Source of the DNA: CAZHHH01 sp052400685
GTDB lineage: Bacteria > Bacteroidota > Bacteroidia > Bacteroidales > Marinilabiliaceae
Length of the DNA: 10,002 nucleotides
Direction: 5' to 3' (one strand)
NCBI GenBank assembly: GCA_052400685.1
Contig: JBQTGJ010000034.1
The notes under the pieces were generated by a model, which saw only the letters and a program-made list of their open reading frames with translations, was not told the origin of the DNA and ran no database searches. This document shows, piece after piece, positions 1 through 6,659 of the stretch. Both the position numbers and the translations under genes were made by a program. The first letter of the stretch is position 1; each line of letters begins with the position of its first letter.

Positions 1-324
1 TTGGGCGATTACGAAGTCGAGATAATGGTAAGCGATGGCGAATTGATGAGTAATACCATGGATGTGACCATTACAGTAGGGACAAATGTTTCTATTCACG
101 CAATAGAGCAAAATACAACGGCCATCAATGTTTATCCCAATCCGGCTACCACCGTCATAACGGTATCAGGAAGCACCGGTGTTGCAAGTCTTTATAGCTT
201 AGACGGGACAAAAGTGCTGGTTCAGGATTTAAGCCATAGTAATAGCATCAATATTTCGGCCTTACCCAGTGGCTTATATTTGTTAAGTGTGGATGGCGTT
301 ATTATTAAAGTGGTTAAAGAATAA
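1..324 (+). CDS. C-terminal end of a secreted surface protein with T9SS type A sorting tail (5' partial)
   Basis: Only the last 107 codons are in the window. The TTG at position 1 is almost certainly an internal Leu codon: no upstream sequence is available, and the first residues (GDYEVEI..SDG) match the middle of an Ig-like domain, as also found inside the large gene at 8144-8220. Residues 1-27 are the last strands of that Ig-like or cadherin-like domain. A short linker follows, then a T9SS type A sorting domain from about residue 41: NVYPNPA, a central SLYSLDGTKV strand, and the ending SGLYLLSV....KVVKE before TAA. In this family the tail directs export through the outer membrane by the type IX system and is normally removed, with the protein attached to the surface or released. 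The function of the missing N-terminal part is unknown. Similarity to the gene starting at 6986 suggests a paralogous GLUG/Ig adhesin, which is inference. Confidence 0.9.
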   Translation: MGDYEVEIMVSDGELMSNTMDVTITVGTNVSIHAIEQNTTAINVYPNPATTVITVSGSTGVASLYSLDGTKVLVQDLSHSNSINISALPSGLYLLSVDGVIIKVVKE

Positions 325-361
325 ACAGGAGAAGCAGATACCCCTTCTTTGACCTTTACAA

Positions 362-397
362 AAAAAGAGGTTGTCTAATAAATGACAACCTCTTTTT
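362..397 (+). terminator. Strong rho-independent terminator, palindromic and potentially bidirectional
   Basis: A perfect 14-bp inverted repeat (362-375 and 384-397) encloses an 8-nt loop, TAATAAAT. The GC-containing part GAGGTTGTC/GACAACCTC is flanked by five A on the left and five T on the right, so the plus-strand transcript ends in a hairpin plus U-tract. It lies 37 nt after the stop of the upstream surface-protein gene and should end that transcript. The mirror-image A-tract would let it stop minus-strand read-through as well. Confidence 0.9.
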
Positions 398-946
398 AAT
401 TTTACCCAATCAGTAAATCATGGAAGAGGGGATATAAATAAAACCAATTTTTTGAGTTTCTCCCCGTTGTTAGATTTGTTGATTGAATGTGTTGAAAAAG
501 ACTATAATTGCGTTATGATGAAACGAGCCATGAGAATTGTTTCACACACAGAAGTATAATTATCCTGGCGAGTTCCATATGACCACTGAAAGATAAATTG
601 TAATCATATTAAACGATTTTGAAAATTCCCATCTTTTTTGTTATAACTCGTTGATTAAAGTTAAAATACAGATTAAATCTTAATTTTTCTGATTGTCTCT
701 TTTTTAGTTCAAAATATGATACCGAATAGGCTGTTTTTTCAGGTATTGCAGCAGCAACTGTTCATCAAATCATCCCACTCGCTGGCGCGACTTTGTAATT
801 CATGCCACATCTATCACGTCATTCTCATCCCTTCCAGTACCAATTGCGAATTCCGAAAACTTCCGGGCACGCGTTTTCGAATCATCCGGACACCTGTAAA
901 ACGGTTCATATTCCCCCATCTTTAAGGGACCGAAACATCCGGAAAT
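398..946. other. Intergenic region without a convincing gene
   Basis: About 550 bases lie between the terminators of two convergent genes. The left two thirds (about 400-715) are AT-rich and hold only tiny open frames, for example a 14-codon one at 515-559 with no supporting signal. The right third is richer in GC. It has an open frame of 69 codons at 716-925 on the plus strand with no recognisable motif, a composition unlike its neighbours' proteins and no ribosome binding site. On the minus strand, 769-704 reads FDEQLLLQYLKKQPIRYHIL then stop, which looks protein-like but has no start. Together with the short motifs at 851-943, this could be a remnant of a decayed gene or mobile element. 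That is a weak inference. Confidence 0.5.
851..943. repeat. Three degenerate copies of a short CCGA..TCCGG motif, possible insertion-sequence end remnant
   Basis: Related motifs occur at 851-870 (TTCCGAAAACTTCCGGGCAC), 874-893 (TTTTCGAATCATCCGGACAC) and about 928-943 (GACCGAAACATCCGGA). Read on the minus strand they take the form GTGTCCGGA..TTTCGAA. Multiple imperfect short repeats of this kind are known near the ends of IS21-family elements, and this style of TGTCCGGA motif is the basis for the suggestion. No istA or istB transposase gene, complete terminal inverted repeat or target duplication is visible here, so if this is an IS trace it is only a solo end or fragment. Confidence 0.25.
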
Positions 947-979
947 AAAAAAGGCAAACCCGGATGGCCTGCCTTTTTT
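947..979 (-). terminator. Rho-independent terminator for the minus-strand surface-protein gene
   Basis: A 10-bp perfect inverted repeat (947-956 AAAAAAGGCA and 970-979 TGCCTTTTTT) encloses a 13-nt loop that may pair weakly within itself (CC/GG). It begins 15 nt beyond the stop codon at 995 in the direction of minus-strand transcription, where the hairpin is followed by a U-tract. The opposite strand also ends in a T-tract, so it could work in both directions. Confidence 0.8.
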
Positions 980-994
980 TTAAGTTTGAAAAAA

Positions 995-1264
995 CTATTT
1001 TTGAATCATTACCTTTTTGGTTACACTAAAATTATCACTGTAAATTTTCAGGTAATACATTCCTGTTGAATTGTTTCTTACATCAATTTGGAAATTCTCA
1101 TTTGCATGAATGTTACCAAGTTTATTTTTATAGATTAAACTACCTGTAACGTTAATTAATTCAATCGTCAGATTATCTTTTGCCTTAAGGAAATTAAGGT
1201 TGATGTAATCTCTTGTTGGTACCGGGTAGATGTTAACCAGATCGTTCAATGCAGGAGAATTAAT
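995..1264 (-). other. Region encoding the T9SS type A sorting domain
   Basis: Residues 1725-1813 start with INSPALNDLVNIYPVPT and contain the usual strands LTIELINVTGSLIYK, then STGMYYLKIYS and a basic end (TKKVMIQK). YPVPT replaces the more common YPNPA, a frequent variant. In this family the domain guides the folded protein through the T9SS translocon after Sec export. Confidence 0.88.
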
Positions 1265-4200
1265 GCCTGTTGCTGCATTTGTGGTAACCATGATTGTATC
1301 TGAATTTGAACAGCTGTTTGCATCTGTTACCAGGACAGAATATTCATATTCGCCGGCTTCGATTGATGCACCATTAACAACAAGTGTTTGATCGATGGAA
1401 GCATCATTCCACACATAAGTGGCAAAACCTTCACCAGCATCAAGTGTAACAGATTCAGCTGTAGTGATTGTTACATCATCGCCTAAGTCAACAACCGGCA
1501 GGCTGTTTGCCGTTAATTCTACACTTGCACTGTTTGAACAGGCGTTTTCATCAGTTACCGTAACAGTATATGTTCCGGCTTCACTAACAGTCACAGTTTG
1601 TTCAGCAGAAGAATTATTACTCCATGCATACGCGCTAAAACCTTCACCTGCGTCAAAAGTGATTTCATCGCCATCACAAATTTCTTCCGTTGTTGGCAGA
1701 TCAACGATAGGCAAACTGTTTACCGTTAGTTCTACACTTGCACTGTTTGAACAGGCGTTTTCATCAGTTACCGTAACAGTATATGTTCCGGCTTCACTAA
1801 CAGTCACAGTTTGTTCAGCAGAAGGATTATTATTCCATGCATACGCGCTAAAACCGTCACCTGCGTCAAAAGTGATTTCATCGCCATCACAAATTTCTTC
1901 CGTTATTGGCAGATCAACGATAGGCAAACTGTTTACCGTTAGTTCTACACTTGCACTGTTTGAACAGGCGTTTTCATCAGTTACCGTAACAGTATATGTT
2001 CCGGCTTCACTAACAGCAATTGTTTGTTCTGTTGAAGAATTACTCCATGCATATGCGTTAAAACCTTCACCTGCGTCAAAAGTGATTTCATCGCCATCAC
2101 AAATTTCTTCCGTTGTTGGCAGATCAACAACCGGCAGGCTGTTTACCGTTAGAACAACACTTGCATTAGCCGGACAGGCAAATTCATCGGTTACGCTAAC
2201 CGAATAAATACCTGCGGCATCAACCGTTAATGTTTGTTCTGTTGAAGCATCGTTCCATTCATAGGTCGAAAAGTCATCACCGGCATCGAAGGTTATTTCA
2301 TCTCCAATACAAATTGATGCCGTTGGCGCGAGTGCAATAGTGGGATTATGAACGGTAATATTAACTGAATCCATTGAAACGCAACCATAATAATCAGTGG
2401 CAATAACTTTATATTTATTTGTTTCAGAAGCCGTTATTGTTCGGGTTGATTCGCTTGTTGACCAGTTGTAATCGGCAAATCCGTATCCTGCGTTTAAGCT
2501 CAGTGTCTCTCCCTGACAAATATCACTATCGCTAGCGTCAATTGTAACAGAAGAATAGCCTCCACTTATATTATTCAGTGTTACCGGAATGATAAGATCC
2601 TTCGTATCAGGATCATTTGAACTAATTGTAATGTTTGCATTATATGTTCCGGCAGGGAGTTCAGATCCTACTATTTTTACACTAATACTGGCCGATGCAT
2701 TATTTGCAATGAGACCTGATTCTTCACTAAATTCAACAAACGGCTCATCGGCACTAATTGAATAATTAAGGTCAGCTTCGCCATTGTTAAATATTTCGAT
2801 TGGCGCTTCAGCAGATGCCGTACACTCAAGTGTTGCATTAAAACTTGTTGAGTCAACAGCAATATCAGCAAAGCTTGCTACGCCTTCTCCTGTCAGACAG
2901 ACCTGATAATCTCCAATGTTGGTCTGTAAAGTAAGATTAGCATCAAAAGTCGAGTTGACGTCGGGTTTTAAATAAACCGAAACCATGGCACTATCATAAG
3001 GTGAAATTTTATAAACTGTATCGGTCACTAAATATTGAGATAAGCTGGCATCAATATCATTAACTAACAGAGTGTCGCAACCAATATTGCTGATAGTAAC
3101 CACTCTTTTTAGTGAATCGGTTACTGCAACTTTAGAAAAATCAATACATTCAGTAGGAAGAGAAATCTCGGCCTGGCCATCGATAGTAAGTTTTACAACA
3201 ACGGTATCCAAAGAGTTTAATGGATCATTTGATGAAACTACAATGTTAGTATATGATGTGCCGGTATTAATTTGTTCAAAGGTTAAATCAACATCAACCA
3301 CCTGAGAGCCTCCTGAACTAATTGTTCCGGTGGAAGGCGTTATCGTAATTGATTCATCGCTGTCAACGTCAATTGCATCGAGAAATGCCGCCATGATGTT
3401 GAGTGTTTCACTATCGCTGACATAACCACCATTTTGTGAAGCGTACAATAAATAATAAAGAACATTTACATCTTCTAAATTAGAAACTTTGTGATAATCA
3501 TCATCAGTATTGGTACGAAAATCCTGCTCTACATTAGGATTTTCAGTAATGAACAGGTGGTTTACAGAAGGATCTTCAGTTGCATACACTCTTTTCACAA
3601 ATCCATAATAAGTCGTTCCATTATGAACCAGAGTCAGCTTTTTACCATCAACGGAACCATTACCATCAGCACCCAGATCTCCATTTACCTCAAAATCTGA
3701 AATGTTATCTAAATTTCCGGCAAATACAAATAGGCCATCGTATTCACGGGTAAAGTACCGGCCTTTTTCCCCGAGGTACGAACTTTCCATTATATCATCA
3801 CTATATTTAATATCACCGCCTATATCTGTACTCAGGTAGTTTCCCTGATCATACATGTCGTCATTACCATCATTGATATTATATTCATCACCATCATAAT
3901 AAAAATCAGATCTATTTGGAATTACATCTAAGATAGAGGTATAGTTTGCATCAAGGTTCCCGGAAATTAATTCCAAATCAACAAAAGTGTTTTTCACATT
4001 GTATTCAAGTGTTCCGGCGCCGGCATTATTAATGGTAAAGGAAGTCGACGCAATGCCATCACATCCCATACTTACTTCAACCGTATCAGGGTTTACAGTC
4101 ATCTCAGGTGCATCCAGTCCACTTCCTGTAAGACTAATATTTAACTCCGTTTCATCAGTATGATAAATGACTAAGTGATCGGAAAAATCAGTCAGGCTTG

Positions 4201-6436
4201 TTGGTTTGAAACAGACACTAATCATTGATGAGTCATTTGGCATGATTTGCAATGAAATGGAATCTTCAACCATAAATTCGGCCAAAGTTGTTTTTACACT
4301 ATCAACAAATAAGGTGTCGCAACCTGAATTATATAGCATTAAATCAAAAGATGCAGAGTCATTAACAATAACATCTCCAAAGTCGTATGAGCTCACTGAA
4401 GACGCTATTTCCGGATCTCCATCCTTATTAATGACGCAAATAACAGTGTTCGTTTCGTTTACCGGATCATTGGATTTGATAAATAAGGTGTTCTCTAATA
4501 ACCCTGAATTTAAACCGTCAGAGTCAAAGCTTACGGATATTTCCTGTGATGACCCGGGCGTTAGGGTACCACTTGTTGGATTAAATTCAAGCCCTTCGTT
4601 TTGGTTTCCAATAAAAATATTGTCCCAATAAATGTTTGAATCTGTGTAATCAGTCAGATATACGTCTGAAACATAATCGGAGTTATTGAAGAAAGGTATT
4701 TCCTTCTGAAATAATTCACCATCGATATAACAGTCAAAAGTGGCGTTGTCAAAATCTATATTTTTAAATTCGAATTGATACCAACGGGATTCGTCAGTGT
4801 AAAAATACAAACCATCACAGATGTCAAAATGAGAATCAGCGGCATCTTTGTATACAAAATTTATTATGCCCCCATTATCCGATGCATTCTCGTCTCCAAC
4901 AAAAAATATTGCATTATCATCACCCTCAGTGTCAGGATATACCATTACACTGATATATTCAGGTTGAGATGAAGTAAAGGATTGCATCATTCCGTGATAT
5001 GTACTCCAGTCAGAACCACCAGACATAATTGCTGAATAGGTTCCATCACCTGCATTAGATGTAACAACAGAAACACTTACTTCAGAATCAATCGTCCAGT
5101 CGCTAATGTCGCCATCTTCAAAATCATCTTCAAATACAGCACTGCTTATGGTATATTCAAGGTCATTTTCTCCTGAATTTTGGATGTTAAATGTAAAGTC
5201 GAGAGTGCCTGAGCAGTCATTTATTGAGCCTTTCAGAGTATCTGTATCAAGCGATATTGTAGGTGAGGCAATACCTTCTCCGCTTAAATTAACCGAAACA
5301 TCAGTATCGTTGGTATAAATCTGAATCGCATCGGTATATGTTTGTAATGCGGTGGGAGTGAATGTTACTGATATTGTTCCCGTATCGCCCGGCATAATGT
5401 CGAATGCTGACTTGTCAAATGAAATATCAGATTGGGCGTTTTTTACTGAATCAACATGTAAAGTGTCACAACCAGTATTACTTATGCGAATATCTTTAGA
5501 AATAGTACCGTTAATGAATACTTCGCCAAAACTGATTTCGCCGGTCAGTAAATTCAGTTCGGCCGGATCGTCATTTACAGTAACCACTTGGGTTATTGAA
5601 TCCTTGCAATATACGGGCGTGAATTTAACAAAATCATTTGATGCACTCCAATATGCCTTGTTTCTTCCATCAATAGCATACCCCAGTGTTCCGTCTTCAT
5701 TTTCCACTCCCATGGTTTTTTCATCATCAGAAGAAGAAATATCTGTAGAATGAATTTCAATGACATTTGTTGTTTCAAATAGTTTTATCTGAGTGGTAAC
5801 AGTGTTTTCATCATCGTAATAAGGCACATCTGAAATGTTAATAACACAAACTCTGTTAGGTGCAGTTCCTAAGGTAACGTATGTTATTGTTCCTCCGGCG
5901 TCTGGGTTTAGATCAGTCCAGGCGAAGGCGATTAAGTTGTTTGGTGATTTCGGGTTAGGGATATCCTGTGCATTATAATCATCATCAGATCCAGAATCGA
6001 ATGTAATAAATCCGTTTGAACAGATGTAAAATTCGGTATAATCTACGCCGAAAAAATTAAATGTAAATTCCAAAGAAAGTGCCGGTGATACTTTATCGTC
6101 GGATAAAACAACGTCATTTCCGGGGCTTGTGATGGGATTGAAATCTCCTGTCTGATCTATTTTATAATAGATGTTGTCGAATACATATTTAATTTCATGT
6201 GTTCCGGCACCGGCGGTTGAAGGATCAAATAAATCATCCGTAATTCCGGGTCCGCTAAAAGTTCCGCCATAAGGGAGCCCTGTAAGCTGCGTTGCCTGGT
6301 CAATAATACAGTATTCTGTATCTAATCCTGAAATACTTATATCGTCGCATTGGGCTGATAAGTAATTTGTTGAAAAAAATAAAGCGCTAAATACAAAAAT
6401 ATAAGGCACCAGTTTTGATAAATAAAAATTTTTCAT
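995..6436 (-). CDS. Giant modular T9SS-exported surface protein (ASH/BACON-like modules, Ig-like repeats), 1,813 aa
   Basis: The protein is probably exported to the cell surface; no enzymatic motif is seen and an adhesive or structural role is inferred. The chosen ATG at 6436 directly precedes a classic signal peptide (MKNFYLSKLVPYIFVFSALF to SAQ, residues 1-29). A TTG start at 6499 would put 21 polar residues before it, so it was rejected. Order of parts: short Ig-like segment with GTFSGPGI (30-86); beta-rich domain with FFGVDYTEFYICSNGFITF (about 87-292); three modules at 293-674, 675-1088 and 1089-1295, each an ASH/choice-of-anchor-D-like domain (FGEV..., SNTGCDTL) followed by a BACON-like half; six Ig-like repeats (1296-1724); T9SS tail (1725-1813) with NIYPVPT, STGMYYLKI and the ending KKVMIQK. 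There is no clear Shine-Dalgarno sequence, as is usual in Bacteroidota. The gene is monocistronic, convergent with the left gene and divergent from the right one. Confidence 0.93.
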   Translation of the reverse strand: MKNFYLSKLVPYIFVFSALFFSTNYLSAQCDDISISGLDTEYCIIDQATQLTGLPYGGTFSGPGITDDLFDPSTAGAGTHEIKYVFDNIYYKIDQTGDFNPITSPGNDVVLSDDKVSPALSLEFTFNFFGVDYTEFYICSNGFITFDSGSDDDYNAQDIPNPKSPNNLIAFAWTDLNPDAGGTITYVTLGTAPNRVCVINISDVPYYDDENTVTTQIKLFETTNVIEIHSTDISSSDDEKTMGVENEDGTLGYAIDGRNKAYWSASNDFVKFTPVYCKDSITQVVTVNDDPAELNLLTGEISFGEVFINGTISKDIRISNTGCDTLHVDSVKNAQSDISFDKSAFDIMPGDTGTISVTFTPTALQTYTDAIQIYTNDTDVSVNLSGEGIASPTISLDTDTLKGSINDCSGTLDFTFNIQNSGENDLEYTISSAVFEDDFEDGDISDWTIDSEVSVSVVTSNAGDGTYSAIMSGGSDWSTYHGMMQSFTSSQPEYISVMVYPDTEGDDNAIFFVGDENASDNGGIINFVYKDAADSHFDICDGLYFYTDESRWYQFEFKNIDFDNATFDCYIDGELFQKEIPFFNNSDYVSDVYLTDYTDSNIYWDNIFIGNQNEGLEFNPTSGTLTPGSSQEISVSFDSDGLNSGLLENTLFIKSNDPVNETNTVICVINKDGDPEIASSVSSYDFGDVIVNDSASFDLMLYNSGCDTLFVDSVKTTLAEFMVEDSISLQIMPNDSSMISVCFKPTSLTDFSDHLVIYHTDETELNISLTGSGLDAPEMTVNPDTVEVSMGCDGIASTSFTINNAGAGTLEYNVKNTFVDLELISGNLDANYTSILDVIPNRSDFYYDGDEYNINDGNDDMYDQGNYLSTDIGGDIKYSDDIMESSYLGEKGRYFTREYDGLFVFAGNLDNISDFEVNGDLGADGNGSVDGKKLTLVHNGTTYYGFVKRVYATEDPSVNHLFITENPNVEQDFRTNTDDDYHKVSNLEDVNVLYYLLYASQNGGYVSDSETLNIMAAFLDAIDVDSDESITITPSTGTISSGGSQVVDVDLTFEQINTGTSYTNIVVSSNDPLNSLDTVVVKLTIDGQAEISLPTECIDFSKVAVTDSLKRVVTISNIGCDTLLVNDIDASLSQYLVTDTVYKISPYDSAMVSVYLKPDVNSTFDANLTLQTNIGDYQVCLTGEGVASFADIAVDSTSFNATLECTASAEAPIEIFNNGEADLNYSISADEPFVEFSEESGLIANNASASISVKIVGSELPAGTYNANITISSNDPDTKDLIIPVTLNNISGGYSSVTIDASDSDICQGETLSLNAGYGFADYNWSTSESTRTITASETNKYKVIATDYYGCVSMDSVNITVHNPTIALAPTASICIGDEITFDAGDDFSTYEWNDASTEQTLTVDAAGIYSVSVTDEFACPANASVVLTVNSLPVVDLPTTEEICDGDEITFDAGEGFNAYAWSNSSTEQTIAVSEAGTYTVTVTDENACSNSASVELTVNSLPIVDLPITEEICDGDEITFDAGDGFSAYAWNNNPSAEQTVTVSEAGTYTVTVTDENACSNSASVELTVNSLPIVDLPTTEEICDGDEITFDAGEGFSAYAWSNNSSAEQTVTVSEAGTYTVTVTDENACSNSASVELTANSLPVVDLGDDVTITTAESVTLDAGEGFATYVWNDASIDQTLVVNGASIEAGEYEYSVLVTDANSCSNSDTIMVTTNAATGINSPALNDLVNIYPVPTRDYINLNFLKAKDNLTIELINVTGSLIYKNKLGNIHANENFQIDVRNNSTGMYYLKIYSDNFSVTKKVMIQK
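1265..2551 (-). repeat. Six tandem Ig-like (SprB/PKD-like) repeats, 210-231 bp each
   Basis: In coding order the units lie at 2342-2551, 2132-2341, 1922-2131, 1709-1921, 1496-1708 and 1265-1495, about 70-77 residues each. The pattern is IC.GDEITFDAG..F..Y.W......QT..V..AGTY.V.VTDENAC..SASV.LTVNSLP. Units 1-5 each carry two Cys (IC.G and the later AC or GC), compatible with a disulfide per domain. The last unit lacks the first Cys (TITTAESVTLDAG) and has a short insertion before EAGEYEYSV, so it looks like a capping domain. Units 4 and 5 differ at only 9 of 213 bases by my count, and unit 3 is one codon shorter. Ig-like repeats of this type are common in gliding and adhesion proteins of Bacteroidota. 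Confidence 0.92.
2552..3172 (-). repeat. ASH + BACON-like module 3 (uninterrupted)
   Basis: Residues 1089-1295. The ASH/choice-of-anchor-D-like half (AEISLPTECIDFSKV..., SNIGCDTLLV, ISPYDSAMVSVYLKP, VCLTGEG) is followed by a BACON-like half (SFADIAVDSTSF..., NNGEADLNYSIS, then FVEFSEESGLI and ITISSNDPD). Here the two halves of the BACON-like domain are contiguous, which makes this module the template for recognising the insertions in modules 1 and 2. Confidence 0.75.
3173..4414 (-). repeat. ASH + BACON-like module 2 with an inserted domain
   Basis: Residues 675-1088. The ASH-like half runs from PEIASSVSSYDFGDV through NSGCDTLFVDSV and MPNDSSMISVCFKPTSL to LTGSG. The BACON-like half begins DAPEMTVNPDTVEVS, reaches NNAGAGTLEYNVKN, and is resumed only about 210 residues later with SITITPSTGTISSGGS and SSNDPLN. 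The NxGCDTL.V.SV and SNDP signatures are shared with modules 1 and 3. Confidence 0.75.
3353..3988 (-). other. Nested domain 2: acidic Gly/Asp-rich segment of unknown family
   Basis: Residues about 817-1028 sit between the two halves of the BACON-like domain of module 2. The segment is acidic and rich in Asp, Gly, Asn and aromatic residues. It has NINDGNDDMYDQGNYLST, then KGRYFTREYDGLFVFAG, GDLGADGNGSVDG, and a more helical-looking end (VNVLYYLLYASQNGGY, ETLNIMAAFLDAI). The Asp-rich stretches could bind calcium, but that is a guess. I cannot assign a family by eye. Boundaries are estimated from comparison with module 3. Confidence 0.5.
4415..5560 (-). repeat. ASH + BACON-like module 1 with an inserted domain
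   Basis: Residues 293-674. The ASH-like half starts ELNLLTGEISFGEVFINGT, has SNTGCDTLHVDSV and MPGDTGTISVTFTPTAL, and ends LSGEG. The BACON-like half starts IASPTISLDTDTLKGS, reaches NSGENDLEYTISS, breaks, and resumes with LEFNPTSGTLTPGSSQEISV and IKSNDPVN. Confidence 0.75.
4592..5140 (-). other. Nested domain 1: concanavalin A/laminin G-like beta-sandwich
   Basis: Residues about 433-615 lie inside the BACON-like domain of module 1. The segment opens with DDFEDGDISDWT and ends SNIYWDNIFIGN, with RWYQFEFKNIDFDNATFDCY between. These openings and endings are typical of jelly-roll, laminin G-like domains in secreted Bacteroidota proteins, many of which bind carbohydrate or other surface ligands. 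The assignment rests on motif resemblance only, and ligand binding is inference. Confidence 0.55.
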
Positions 6437-6458
6437 AAGCAGAATTTGTTTATTTGCG

Positions 6459-6492
6459 TAAATGTAATGAAAAACCGACCGGTACTTACAAA
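6459..6492 (-). promoter_or_regulatory. Possible Bacteroidota-type promoter of the 1,813-aa surface-protein gene
   Basis: On the minus strand, TTTG (6492-6489) is followed after 22 nt by TACATTTA (6466-6459). The Bacteroidota primary sigma factor prefers TTTG near -33 and TAnnTTTG near -7, so the second element has one mismatch and the spacing is at the long end. It would give a short leader before the ATG at 6436. This is only a candidate. Confidence 0.25.
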
Positions 6493-6624
6493 TGTTCAAA
6501 AACGGAAGGGGTTGGAGTTGTGGTTTAAATAATTATTATGTTTCTAAATTGTTTAAGGTTTGAGTCTTAACACGATATGACATTTTTATTTAAAATTGTT
6601 CTATATTAATAGTGCTGAAGCTTT

Positions 6625-6659
6625 AAGAGACCTGTTTTTACTGTTAAAATTTGTCTCTT
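6625..6659. repeat. Inverted repeat with nested inner stem in the divergent intergenic region
   Basis: The outer arms AAGAGAC (6625-6631) and GTCTCTT (6653-6659) are perfect complements. An inner pair, TTTTA (6636-6640) and TAAAA (6645-6649), closes a CTGT tetraloop. There is no following T-tract, so it does not look like a terminator. It could be an operator or a transcribed hairpin, or chance in AT-rich DNA. Confidence 0.4.

Noticed and set aside
1..3. TTG at position 1 as a true start codon
   Set aside because: The encoded sequence begins in the middle of an Ig-like domain and lacks a signal peptide, which a T9SS cargo requires. The gene is truncated by the window edge.
515..559. A 14-codon open frame starting ATGATGAAACG
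   Set aside because: It is too short, with no supporting ribosome binding site, hairpin or conserved leader-peptide pattern, and no gene follows it on the plus strand.
716..925. A 69-codon plus-strand open frame between the convergent genes
   Set aside because: There is no domain, signal or initiation site, and the frame covers the short repeated motifs. It is more likely decayed or non-coding DNA.
1419..2207. A 262-codon open frame on the plus strand opposite the Ig repeats
   Set aside because: It is antisense to the repetitive part of a clear coding gene and simply mirrors the repeat period. It has no signal peptide, ribosome binding site or known domain.
6437..6499. Upstream TTG start (6499) for the minus-strand gene
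   Set aside because: It would place 21 polar or aromatic residues before a textbook signal peptide. The ATG at 6436 gives the signal peptide at the true N-terminus.
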